Part shown: positions 22,470 to 30,199 of the stretch, one piece after another
Layout of the letters: every line of letters begins with the position of its first letter
Position numbering within the stretch: position 1 is the stretch's first letter
DNA from: Candidatus Aminicenantota bacterium
GTDB lineage: Bacteria > Acidobacteriota > Aminicenantia > Aminicenantales > Aminicenantaceae
Length of the DNA: 33,060 nucleotides
Assembly (NCBI GenBank): GCA_014727835.1
Contig: WJMT01000011.1
Span: forward strand, 1-33,060
Reading direction: 5' to 3'
Program-made: the position numbers and the translations under genes
The notes under the pieces: generated by a model
Told to the model about the DNA's origin: nothing
Seen by the model: only the letters and a program-made list of their open reading frames with translations
Database searches by the model: none

Positions 22470-24401
22470 TTATCTTAACACCACTGATTCTTTGGTCTCA
22501 CCGCCTCCGTTTCGGGCCCACAATCGGATGTGAACGGTTTTCCCGGAAGGCGACAGGATGAGCCAGGTGAGTTCCTTTTCTCCCCCAGGTTTAATATTCG
22601 CGGTATCCACTCTTTGCGTGCCGCCAAAAAGAGTCATGTCCTCTTCGTCTTCCAATGACAGTTTCACCATGATGGGACTGATGCTGCGTGTTCTCTGTCC
22701 CATACTTGTCACATAAGGGAAGCTGCCCTTGTTGTGAAGTGTGACTTTCAGCTCAAAAAGTCCGGAAGAGAGCTTGGAGACCTGAGGTTTTTCCATAACG
22801 ATTTCAGCAAACTGAGATGCCAGAAAGATCGCAAACTCTGAATGGGATCGGGTGAGTTCAGGGATTTGATCTGCCGGAGGATTGACTCTGATATACGGTT
22901 TAAAGCCTCCGATTTCAACTTCACCTAATTGCGGGTGGTCAAATTTGGTCCACTCCACAAAACCTTCTCCGTTGTTTTTTTGGTCGATCCATTCCAGCCA
23001 TTTCTGGGCGCTGTCCGCATCTCCGGATTCGGATGCTGGTGCGCCCGGAGCGGTTCCGCCTCGCTGGGCCATCATCTGCATAAACATGGCTCTCCGGTTT
23101 GAAGAAGCTTGTGTCTGCTGGGTCTGTCCCTGGGGGGAAGCAGATGAAGCGCCCGGCATTTTGGCTGAAGGCTCCTTTTTCTCTTCTCTCAGAGACCACA
23201 AATTAGCAGAAAATGAAGGAACACCAAATTGAAAATAGGCCCATTCCAGCATGGAACCGGCTGGTTTTTCCGAATGAGCGCTTTCAATACCGGTGATTTC
23301 CTTATATTTGTCACTGACTTTTTCAAACAGGTATTTGTCAGCAGGGGACGTCTTTTTGGGTTGAGGGTCTCTGGCCGGAGGGGTTTGTTCATCCCGGTCA
23401 CCTCTTCCCCTCCCAAAAAAGAAAAACATCTGTCTGCTCCCGGCCGCCCGGACTTCTGGGGGAGGTTGGAGAAAAGTGGGCGTTCCGCATTCGATACCCG
23501 AGTTTGAAGCCAGATTGTCATATTTGGAGAAAACCAAGACCGCACAGATGTTTTTTCGGGGCTGCGTCTTGAATTCAGGAACATAGCGGGTCATAAAATC
23601 GATCACAGATTGTGTTTCAATCTCAGAAGCAGGATAAACCCCCAGCCCTTTGGGATTGTATCCAAAGTTATGGGGAAAATTTCGGTTGATATCAAAACCT
23701 CCGGTTCCGTCTTCATTGTATTCCTGGTCTCCGTCATTGTCTGTGCCTTCCGGAAAGAGCTTATAGAGCTTATCCACAGGGGTGTCATCCTCTTTTCTTT
23801 TCATGAGCCGCGGGTCCTCTTCATCAATGAACCATTCGCCGTCCTTGTCCTTGACCCGCATCATGGTGATGAGTCCGTCATTGTTGAGATCTTCAGGGGG
23901 ATCTTCATCCTTACGCCAGTCAAAATCTTCATCGCGGGGCTTGAGGTTATAGCTCTGCTCATAATGGACTTTTTTGAAAAAGCGTTCAGCGCCGTCTGGA
24001 TTGAGCCGGGGTATGATGTAGAAGGTGCGCTGGTCAAGGATTTTTTTGACCTCCTCATCTTGAGCATAGTTTTCTGCAAGATGCCGGGCGATCCCCAGCG
24101 CCACTTCACTGCCTATGACATGGTCAGCTTCCAAATTTCCGCAGATCAAAAGTGCCTGTTTTTCTAAAGGAGATGGCCCCTGAGTTCCTGATATTTGAAG
24201 CATCCAAATGCTGCTTCCGCTCAAGGTAGTGCCAATGGATTCGAGTTTGGTGATCTCCGGATACTCTGAAGCCAGCTGTTTGAGGGCAGAGGTCAGGGCC
24301 TTGTTGTCATGATAGCCCTGTGACAGAGCTGCAGCAGACAGAATGACCGCAGCAAGAAAAAACAAACAAACTACAGGAATGACCTTATAAAAACGCTTCA
24401 T
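22470..24401 (-). CDS. Exported M14-like protein with altered active site (probable pseudoenzyme)
   Basis: The 643-residue protein has a signal peptide (about 8-28) and the same layout as the downstream gene: M14-like domain with acidic loops (DLNNDGLITM; DNDGDQEYNEDG) and a C-terminal beta domain. The zinc motif is rewritten: aligned to HGNE it reads EADH (Glu91, His94). The third ligand histidine is replaced near Ser292 (VFSKYDNL), and the catalytic glutamate is Asn400 (SFSANLW). NPDG (134-137) and DINRNF (237-242) remain. A low-complexity Gly/Ala/Gln insert lies at about 405-470. The ATG at 24401 is chosen because AGGAGG (24407-24412) lies 5 bases ahead; an ATG 16 codons upstream has no such site. 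It may bind rather than cleave peptides. Confidence 0.9.
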   Translation of the reverse strand: MKRFYKVIPVVCLFFLAAVILSAAALSQGYHDNKALTSALKQLASEYPEITKLESIGTTLSGSSIWMLQISGTQGPSPLEKQALLICGNLEADHVIGSEVALGIARHLAENYAQDEEVKKILDQRTFYIIPRLNPDGAERFFKKVHYEQSYNLKPRDEDFDWRKDEDPPEDLNNDGLITMMRVKDKDGEWFIDEEDPRLMKRKEDDTPVDKLYKLFPEGTDNDGDQEYNEDGTGGFDINRNFPHNFGYNPKGLGVYPASEIETQSVIDFMTRYVPEFKTQPRKNICAVLVFSKYDNLASNSGIECGTPTFLQPPPEVRAAGSRQMFFFFGRGRGDRDEQTPPARDPQPKKTSPADKYLFEKVSDKYKEITGIESAHSEKPAGSMLEWAYFQFGVPSFSANLWSLREEKKEPSAKMPGASSASPQGQTQQTQASSNRRAMFMQMMAQRGGTAPGAPASESGDADSAQKWLEWIDQKNNGEGFVEWTKFDHPQLGEVEIGGFKPYIRVNPPADQIPELTRSHSEFAIFLASQFAEIVMEKPQVSKLSSGLFELKVTLHNKGSFPYVTSMGQRTRSISPIMVKLSLEDEEDMTLFGGTQRVDTANIKPGGEKELTWLILSPSGKTVHIRLWARNGGGETKESVVLR

Positions 24402-24463
24402 AAAAACCTCCTTGGTATTTCCGGGATAGATGGGCATGGAATATTTCAAACTTCATTTTTGAT

Positions 24464-24476
24464 TTGAAAGTTTCAA
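24464..24476. promoter_or_regulatory. Palindrome upstream of the M14 pair
   Basis: TTGAAAGTTTCAA is a perfect interrupted palindrome (6-base arms, one central base) about 65 bases upstream of the first M14 gene. An operator role is possible but unsupported by a linked regulator. Confidence 0.3.
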
Positions 24477-24541
24477 TAAAAAAGAATTTATAGAAAAACA
24501 ATGAAAATTGCAATGATTATTCTGGATGATTCCTGACTGTT

Positions 24542-27259
24542 TTATTTTTTGTGTTCCATAATACCCATGATTCCGGAAAGTATGAGCACAGTAGTGAGAA
24601 AACACGCTCCCACCCCGATGGCCAGAGCCAGTCCAAAAGAAGCCCATCCGCGGAAGATGGAAAAAGCCAGGGATCCGAACGCAAACATAGTGGTCAATGT
24701 GGTCAAGAAGATGGCTTTTCCTGTGCTGGAGAACACAGTGAAAATCCGGCCGTTCCCTTCGTTCCGCCACCGGTGCATGATATGGACTCCGTCATCAATC
24801 CCGATTCCAATGATCAAAGGAAGGCCGATTAAGTTCATGAAATTGAGCTTCATTCCTAAAAGATGCATCAGACCCACCATCCAGAACACACCGCAGGCCA
24901 ATGGAACCATGGCCATGAGCGCATGGCGGAGTTTTTTAAAGTCTGCATACAAGAGAAAAAACACAATCACCAAGGTCAAAAGAACCGCATTCCTTCCGTC
25001 TCTGGCAAATATTTTCATCACAGCTCGAAAAACCGGAGGAAGCCCGGTCACTTCTTCTGTGACCCGTTCCAAGTCATCTGTGAATCGGTCCAGGGCTTCT
25101 GGATTCTTCCAAGGGCTGAGAGCCGGAAAAATCGTGACCAGAAATTTGTCTCTGGTCTCATTGCTGTATCTGTCCTTAATGGAGGCAGGAAGGTCCTTGA
25201 GATCAATCGCTTCTGTAGAGCTCATCTGAAGAACATTTTCTTTAAAATAAGGAGCAAAATTCCTCTGGAACTCCGAAAGCCCCTGTCCTGCGGAGTTCTG
25301 GGTCAAAAGAGGGATCAGTTCCTGAATTCGGCTTCTGGAATCCGGTTTCTCCGGATCCCCTACCATCTGTTTGCACTTTTGGTCCACCTTATCCTGGCCT
25401 CCCAAAAAAGCCATGTCCTGGATCTCAATGATATTCATTTCAAGCCGTGCGATCTCCTGCTCCAGTTTTGATAGATCCTGAGGATTCAAGTCCGCTTGGA
25501 CAGCAGCGCGGCCCATCTTTTCTCTGACTTCCAGGATATGGGGAATCCGCTGTTTCTGCTCCTCAGAAGTGGGCAGATAAACAGAGATATCATCTGTAAA
25601 CGCCACTGTGCCCAAGTCTTTAAATTCATCTGACAATTCTCTTGACTCTGCCACGCTGTCAGCCATGGCCATGGCATACTCCATGCTGAAGTCGAATTTC
25701 TCAAGCACTGTGTCCATCAATTTGATGGACTCGATTCCTTTGGGCTCCAGGTTCATGAAATTAGAGTCGTATTTGATATTCAGTCCGTACCATACCAATA
25801 AACCGGTCACCACAACAGAGGCGATCACTGTGAACACATATTTCCTGGACAGCCATGAAGCCGTGCTCCCCAGAAATCGGAAGGAGATGTCCTTCTTTTT
25901 TCTCTGCTTTTTACCCTTCTCAATCTTCCTCTCCACTCTGCGCTCTCTAAAAACCAGCAGCATGGGAAGAAAGATCATGGTGGAGAGAAGAACGGAAAGA
26001 AGCCCGATTCCTGTGACCGTACCCATCTGCTTCATACCCCGGGACTGGCTGATGAGAAGAGTCAGAAACGCGCAAGCCGTGGTGAAACCTCCGGTCAGAA
26101 TGCCTTTTCCGCTTTTGAGAAATGTCTTTTTCATGGACTCATCAATGCTGTCTCCGGCGGCCCGTCTTTCAGTAAACCCGGAAATGAGATGGATGGAAAA
26201 GTCAATGCCCAGACCCAAAAGCACCACAGACATCATGGATGTGACCATATTGAGCTGGCCCACAGCCAGCCAGGCTGCACCCATACCCCAGATAAGCCCT
26301 ACGATCAGATTGACCACTGCCAGTACAGGAGCAATCCACATCCGGAATGAAACCATCAACAGGATCAAGATGAACACCAGAGCAATGAGAGTGGAATTGC
26401 CAAAACTCTGGGCCGCATAGACCTGCTCATCACGCTCTCTGGCCACATCTCCGGTCAGTCCTGCTTCCACCTTTGGAAAATCCGGCTGCATATCATCCAA
26501 TAAAGCCTGGACTCCATTGGCTCCTTCCATCAAAAGGTCTCTGTCCATGAGAGTGAAATTCGGAATGGCCATGAGCAGAAGTGCTTTTTTATCATAACTC
26601 AGCATGTAGCTGTCCCCGAAAAGGAGCTGGTCTGCAGCCTCGTGAATCTCTTGTTCAGTGAGCTCTTCAGCTTGTGCGGCCTTTTGAAGCTGGATGACTA
26701 AATTCTGGATGCCGTCTAAAAACTGAACAGCCTGGTCCTCTTTTTCCCTGGTGGAAATGGATTCTTGCTGGCCCACATATTCCCGCTCCATGGAATCATT
26801 GAGGTTTTCAATAAATTCTGCCAAATTTGGATCAGTGAACAGAAATTTGGTGTTTTCCAGGTCTTCGGCTTTTGCCAGCATCAGCACGTGATTCCGCAGA
26901 AAATCCCGGGGGGTTTTGTAATCCACCCTCTGGAAAAGCTTTCGCTGGGATCCGTCCCCTTCCTGGAAAGTCAGTTCCTCTATTTGAGGAGCCAAAGCGT
27001 CTGCATATTGTTTGATTTGCTTCTCTTCTCCCTGAAGCACCACCACCAGCAGAGTGGAAGTGGAAAATTCATCGATGATATTATTGAGCTGACTGACTTT
27101 TTTGTCTTTTGAAGGGAGAAGATCTTCCACCCGCATGGTCATCTCCAATTGGGATGCAAAAAATCCAAACAGCACAGTCAGTATCAGCACTAATCCCAGC
27201 ATTCTCCAGGGATGTAAAGAATGCCACTCCGATAGTTTGATCAGAAATTTTTCTCTCAT
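24542..27259 (-). CDS. RND/MMPL-family exporter
   Basis: The 905-residue inner-membrane protein has the RND duplicated layout: one N-terminal helix (about 19-36), a large periplasmic loop (about 40-285), a helix bundle (about 288-435), a second single helix (about 475-493), a second loop and a final bundle (about 750-900). Each bundle has the conserved acidic helix, seen as LLGLGIDFSIHL and IIGIGIDDGVHI, which carries protons. The class matches MMPL/HpnN-like exporters of lipids or hydrophobic molecules. The genes just upstream encode an outer-membrane barrel and a LolA-like protein, forming a plausible envelope-spanning route. AAAGGGG precedes the ATG, 18 bases past the barrel gene. Confidence 0.92.
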   Translation of the reverse strand: MREKFLIKLSEWHSLHPWRMLGLVLILTVLFGFFASQLEMTMRVEDLLPSKDKKVSQLNNIIDEFSTSTLLVVVLQGEEKQIKQYADALAPQIEELTFQEGDGSQRKLFQRVDYKTPRDFLRNHVLMLAKAEDLENTKFLFTDPNLAEFIENLNDSMEREYVGQQESISTREKEDQAVQFLDGIQNLVIQLQKAAQAEELTEQEIHEAADQLLFGDSYMLSYDKKALLLMAIPNFTLMDRDLLMEGANGVQALLDDMQPDFPKVEAGLTGDVARERDEQVYAAQSFGNSTLIALVFILILLMVSFRMWIAPVLAVVNLIVGLIWGMGAAWLAVGQLNMVTSMMSVVLLGLGIDFSIHLISGFTERRAAGDSIDESMKKTFLKSGKGILTGGFTTACAFLTLLISQSRGMKQMGTVTGIGLLSVLLSTMIFLPMLLVFRERRVERKIEKGKKQRKKKDISFRFLGSTASWLSRKYVFTVIASVVVTGLLVWYGLNIKYDSNFMNLEPKGIESIKLMDTVLEKFDFSMEYAMAMADSVAESRELSDEFKDLGTVAFTDDISVYLPTSEEQKQRIPHILEVREKMGRAAVQADLNPQDLSKLEQEIARLEMNIIEIQDMAFLGGQDKVDQKCKQMVGDPEKPDSRSRIQELIPLLTQNSAGQGLSEFQRNFAPYFKENVLQMSSTEAIDLKDLPASIKDRYSNETRDKFLVTIFPALSPWKNPEALDRFTDDLERVTEEVTGLPPVFRAVMKIFARDGRNAVLLTLVIVFFLLYADFKKLRHALMAMVPLACGVFWMVGLMHLLGMKLNFMNLIGLPLIIGIGIDDGVHIMHRWRNEGNGRIFTVFSSTGKAIFLTTLTTMFAFGSLAFSIFRGWASFGLALAIGVGACFLTTVLILSGIMGIMEHKK

Positions 27260-27277
27260 GGTCTGTCCCCTTTACAG

Positions 27278-28483
27278 TTAAAAATACACCCGTACCCTTA
27301 CAAATCCGCCGTTCCCCATGGTATTGGCAAAATAGGTTCCTTCCTTACCCACATTCAAGTTCAGATATGCAAAAATGTCCACATTCTGGGAAAAGGAATA
27401 CATCACTGTAGGCACCAACGCCATGCTGTGGTCTGATATGCTGATGATGGATGACAGGCTCACAGTCATCAGGTCAGTGGCTGGATGCTGAACCAGGGCA
27501 TAGACCTGGTCTCTGGAAACCGCTTTCTGCTCTTGGGCAAAATTCCTCATCCAGTCATTGATGGTGTAGTCTCTGTAATCCTTTTTTCCCAGAGTGTTTC
27601 TGTAGTATTCCACAAGAAAATAAGTTTGAAAATCAAAGGTGTAGTCTGTCCCTACCACAAGTTCATAAAAGTCATCGGTCTGGTCCATCCAGTTGTAGGC
27701 AAACTCAGCCCACACGCCCAGCCCTAGAAGCTGCCCGGCTGTGCTGGCACCCAGAAGGCGTCTTTTCTCCGGAAGCTCCAGAAAACTCATCTGTGCGGGA
27801 TCAAACACGGTGTAATCATGAAACCGCCAGGTCTTTTCAATGCCGATCACACTGAGATCAAAACGGGACACCCGGGTTTTGAAAAGCAGCATTTTAGAGG
27901 AATTCTTCCACTCTTCTCCCGGAGCATAGAGTGCTGTGGCTGTGCTGGCCAACCCAATAGGCACATCCATGCGCATGGCATTGTGGCCGGGCTGCTCATA
28001 GGTGGGGTCCAGGATGTCTTTGATGTTGAACACGTCCACAGGATTCCACACATATCCAGTGCCCAGAGAGATCTGCTGTTTGCCCAGTGTCAGGTCAAAC
28101 GGCTTGAACGAGAGCCTCAGATAGGCATTGTCCAGAAAATGACGGTTTGAAAACGGAATCACATAGAGTGGTTTTAAGGCATCAGGAACTTGGGAGGTGA
28201 TCTCTGAAGAAAGAAAATCCAGGATGTTCCACTGCTTTTTTCCATGATAAGTGATGTAGTCAAAATTCGCCGCAAAAGTGACGTTTGAGGAGAAGTCGGA
28301 CTTGAGATCCACTCTGAGCTTATTGGCATAAAGCTGGTAAAAGCTGTCTTTAACTTTAGCACCCATGACCTGTGATTCATAATAGCCGAACAGGTCCACT
28401 TTGCTGTAAGCGTGTATGGAAGCCACAAACATGAACAGAAGGACAAATGCAAAGTTTAAAACAATGAGAGCTCTTTTTTTCAT
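27278..28483 (-). CDS. Predicted outer-membrane beta-barrel (DUF1302-like) of the RND module
   Basis: The 401-residue protein has a signal peptide (about 1-25) followed by alternating beta strands throughout. Features such as LRVDLKSDFSSNVTFAANFD, LRLSFKPFDLTLGKQQIS and GTGYVWNPVDVFNIKD resemble the DUF1302-type barrels often next to LolA-like and MMPL genes. It ends in GGFVRVRVYF, with a terminal Phe suitable for Bam recognition. It probably serves as outer-membrane exit or partner for the RND pump. Its ATG overlaps the LolA-like gene's TGA by 4 bases. Confidence 0.82.
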   Translation of the reverse strand: MKKRALIVLNFAFVLLFMFVASIHAYSKVDLFGYYESQVMGAKVKDSFYQLYANKLRVDLKSDFSSNVTFAANFDYITYHGKKQWNILDFLSSEITSQVPDALKPLYVIPFSNRHFLDNAYLRLSFKPFDLTLGKQQISLGTGYVWNPVDVFNIKDILDPTYEQPGHNAMRMDVPIGLASTATALYAPGEEWKNSSKMLLFKTRVSRFDLSVIGIEKTWRFHDYTVFDPAQMSFLELPEKRRLLGASTAGQLLGLGVWAEFAYNWMDQTDDFYELVVGTDYTFDFQTYFLVEYYRNTLGKKDYRDYTINDWMRNFAQEQKAVSRDQVYALVQHPATDLMTVSLSSIISISDHSMALVPTVMYSFSQNVDIFAYLNLNVGKEGTYFANTMGNGGFVRVRVYF

Positions 28484-29244
28484 TTTTTAAGATTCCTTTC
28501 TGTAAACATGCGGTCATCCAGTTCCACATCATATTCAATCTCAACGATTTCCATAACTGTCTGGGTCTGGTCATTTAAGTTCTGCATAAGCATTTTTTTG
28601 GCAGTGGGAATTCCGTCAATGACCTCAATGTTGCTTTGAGTCAGAGTTTTCTGAAGATAGGTGGGATCGTCTTCATCATAATATTCAATCACGACGGGGT
28701 AAAAGTTTTCTTTGATCACCCACAGAAGGAGCCGGGAGTAAGACAGATCGCCTTCAGGTTTTCTGACAAGCTCGACTTTGTAGCAGTCATGCCCGTTTTT
28801 TTCTTCATCCTCAAGCCTTTGGGCCACAAAATCTTCTTCAAACTCACCGCTTCCTCCCATATCTTCATAGGAAAAGTCACTCCCCTGCATTTTCTGCTTT
28901 TTTGCGTGGGTGGCCAGTTTGCGGACCCTCTGTGTGCGGGGGAAAAACATCCAGATATCATTGGCATTGTTCAGCATCAATATGGCCTGGTCTTTGACCC
29001 TGCTGGGCTCCAGATAGCGGATCAAATTCTTCTCTCCCTCATCCTTGGTCCAGGACTCATACACAAAAGTCCTTTTCTGCCCTGAAGAGGTTTCAATGGT
29101 CATTTTCATCTTGGCATAGGCTGTTTGGATGGTCATCAGGTCATCTACCTCATGGATGATGTCCTCTCCGGTTAAATCCTGAGATGACGCAACAGATGCA
29201 GTCATAACCACAGCAGCAACTATCAAAATGATATGTTTTCTCAT
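28480..29244 (-). CDS. LolA-like outer-membrane lipoprotein-sorting family protein
   Basis: The 254-residue periplasmic protein has a signal peptide (about 1-20, ending ASSQ). The domain is of the LolA/LolB-like half-barrel type: TAYAKMKMTIETSSGQKRTF, then KNLIRYLEPSRVKDQAILML, NDIWMFFPRTQRVRKLATHA and a region DFSYEDMGG typical of the outer-membrane lipoprotein-sorting (COG2834) group. Such proteins carry lipid or lipoprotein cargo between membranes and are often encoded with MMPL pumps. It is the first gene of the operon after TetR, with AGGAGG ahead of the ATG and candidate operators in the promoter region. Confidence 0.88.
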   Translation of the reverse strand: MRKHIILIVAAVVMTASVASSQDLTGEDIIHEVDDLMTIQTAYAKMKMTIETSSGQKRTFVYESWTKDEGEKNLIRYLEPSRVKDQAILMLNNANDIWMFFPRTQRVRKLATHAKKQKMQGSDFSYEDMGGSGEFEEDFVAQRLEDEEKNGHDCYKVELVRKPEGDLSYSRLLLWVIKENFYPVVIEYYDEDDPTYLQKTLTQSNIEVIDGIPTAKKMLMQNLNDQTQTVMEIVEIEYDVELDDRMFTERNLKK

Positions 29245-29272
29245 TTCATCCTCCTTGATGTTGTCTTGTCGT

Positions 29273-29300
29273 TCTATAATTAGTAACGACTAACTTTGAA
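29273..29300 (-). promoter_or_regulatory. Candidate promoter of the LolA-barrel-RND operon with internal palindrome
   Basis: On the minus strand TTCAAA (29295-29300) and TATAGA (29273-29278) are 16 bases apart. The spacer contains TTAGTAACGACTAA (29280-29293), an inverted repeat with 5-base arms made of the same TTAGT/ACTAA words as the TetR operators. Binding there would block the promoter. Confidence 0.5.
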
Positions 29301-29330
29301 GAAAGGTTGTCTTTACGGAGCATTATTTTA

Positions 29331-29348
29331 ACTAACCATTCAGTCAGT
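29331..29348. promoter_or_regulatory. TetR-type operator upstream of the export operon
   Basis: ACTAACCATTCAGTCAGT is an imperfect inverted repeat: ACTAAC at one end and GTCAGT at the other (one mismatch from GTTAGT) around six bases. It matches the palindrome in front of the tetR gene and lies between tetR and the operon it presumably controls. Confidence 0.65.
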
Positions 29349-29364
29349 TCCAATTCAAAAAAAA

Positions 29365-29988
29365 TCATTCTTCAAGCTCCTCCATCAGAAACCGGAAGTA
29401 TGTTTTTTTGAGGACCTCGATGAATTCTTTTTGGTCCCTCTTCTTGTCTGTCTTGTAATAACGGGCCCATTCATCTTTGAGCAGAGTGAAAAAGGCGATG
29501 GGAACAAAACCAAAGTAAAAAGCCGCTCTCAGCAGCCTGTCCTTTTTCTTGATGGATATTCCGATATCTCGGGCCATTTTCAATCCATCGGCAAGTCCCA
29601 TATCCAGCACTTGGAAAAGAGGCCACTGTTTTTTTTCTGATTTGAGCTCTTCGGTGATGATGATTCGCAAAACATCCTCATTGCCTTTGTACAGGTCGAA
29701 AATCCGTTCTGCTGAGGATTGAATCAGTTCTTTTTTGTCCATTCCTTCAGTTCTTGTCAGTAACTGATGTTTCCGACGAAGAGACTCTTCAAGGAACTGC
29801 TTTGTGATCTCATCCAAAATCTCTTCTTTGCTTTTGAAATAATAATAAATCAGAGCTTTGTTCACTTTTGCTTTTTGAGCGATCTCATCCACACGGGCTC
29901 CGTCAAAACCTTTTTCGGCAAACAATTTGGTGGCTGCCTTGAGGATCTTCTCCCGGGTTTTTTGGGGATTTCTTTTTTTCTTGCTCAT
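29365..29988 (-). CDS. TetR/AcrR-family transcriptional regulator
   Basis: The 207-residue repressor has the N-terminal TetR helix-turn-helix: TREKILKAATKLFAEKGFDG and ARVDEIAQKAKVNKALIYYY, then FKSKEEIL. The C-terminal ligand domain (about 60-207) is divergent and helical, as usual. It is transcribed in the same direction as the export operon, 120 bases ahead of it. Palindromes of the same word type lie in front of its own gene and in front of the operon, so autorepression together with control of the pump is likely. The ligand may be a substrate of the pump; that is inference. Confidence 0.93.
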   Translation of the reverse strand: MSKKKRNPQKTREKILKAATKLFAEKGFDGARVDEIAQKAKVNKALIYYYFKSKEEILDEITKQFLEESLRRKHQLLTRTEGMDKKELIQSSAERIFDLYKGNEDVLRIIITEELKSEKKQWPLFQVLDMGLADGLKMARDIGISIKKKDRLLRAAFYFGFVPIAFFTLLKDEWARYYKTDKKRDQKEFIEVLKKTYFRFLMEELEE

Positions 29989-30011
29989 TTTTTTGGTTTT
30001 TGTGAAAATTG

Positions 30012-30029
30012 ACTAACTATTTAGTTAGT
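30012..30029. promoter_or_regulatory. TetR autoregulatory operator
   Basis: ACTAACTATTTAGTTAGT is a perfect inverted repeat with 8-base arms and a 2-base centre. It begins about 24 bases before the tetR start and covers the -10 box of the predicted promoter, as expected for autorepression. Confidence 0.8.
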
Positions 30030-30053
30030 ATGATATTTATGATGGTTTGTCAA
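30025..30053 (-). promoter_or_regulatory. Promoter of the tetR gene
   Basis: On the minus strand the -35 TTGACA (30048-30053) is perfect and stands 17 bases from TACTAA (30025-30030), which lies inside the operator palindrome. Confidence 0.6.
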
Positions 30054-30112
30054 GCTTTTTTTTGAATTTTTTCAATTCGAATCTGAAATGTTTGCTCTTT
30101 TAGAAGAAAAAT

Positions 30113-30142
30113 GGGTGGATAGGTATGACAGTGCTGTAATTG
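30113..30142. repeat. Degenerate A-type unit of the 31-32 bp repeat
   Basis: The unit starts GGGTGGATAGGTATGACAGT and continues GCTGTAATTG. It is in register with the unit at 32990-33021 and is followed 48 bases later by a B-type unit. Confidence 0.6.
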
Positions 30143-30160
30143 CTGTATTGAATAAAAAAT

Positions 30161-30192
30161 TGGGTAAATAGGTATTGTGTCCCCGTATTTTA
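30161..30192. repeat. B-type 31-32 bp repeat near the HTH-propeller gene 3' end
   Basis: It differs from the copies at 31765 and 33025 only in its first base (TGGGTAAATAGGTATTGT, ending CCCCGTATTTTA). The final GTATTTTA is partly repeated directly after it (to about 30203), and this extra piece carries the stop codon of the HTH-propeller gene (30200-30202). Confidence 0.88.
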
Positions 30193-30199
30193 GCGTATT

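Noticed and set aside
24549-25229. Long open frame on the plus strand opposite the RND gene.
   Set aside because: The opposite strand has a clear RND protein with conserved motifs; the plus-strand product is low-complexity and basic with no family signal.
26269-26280. AGCCAGGCTG-like word resembling the REP core.
   Set aside because: It lies within the RND gene in coding frame, lacks the tail and the neighbouring GCAA, and is explained by codons.
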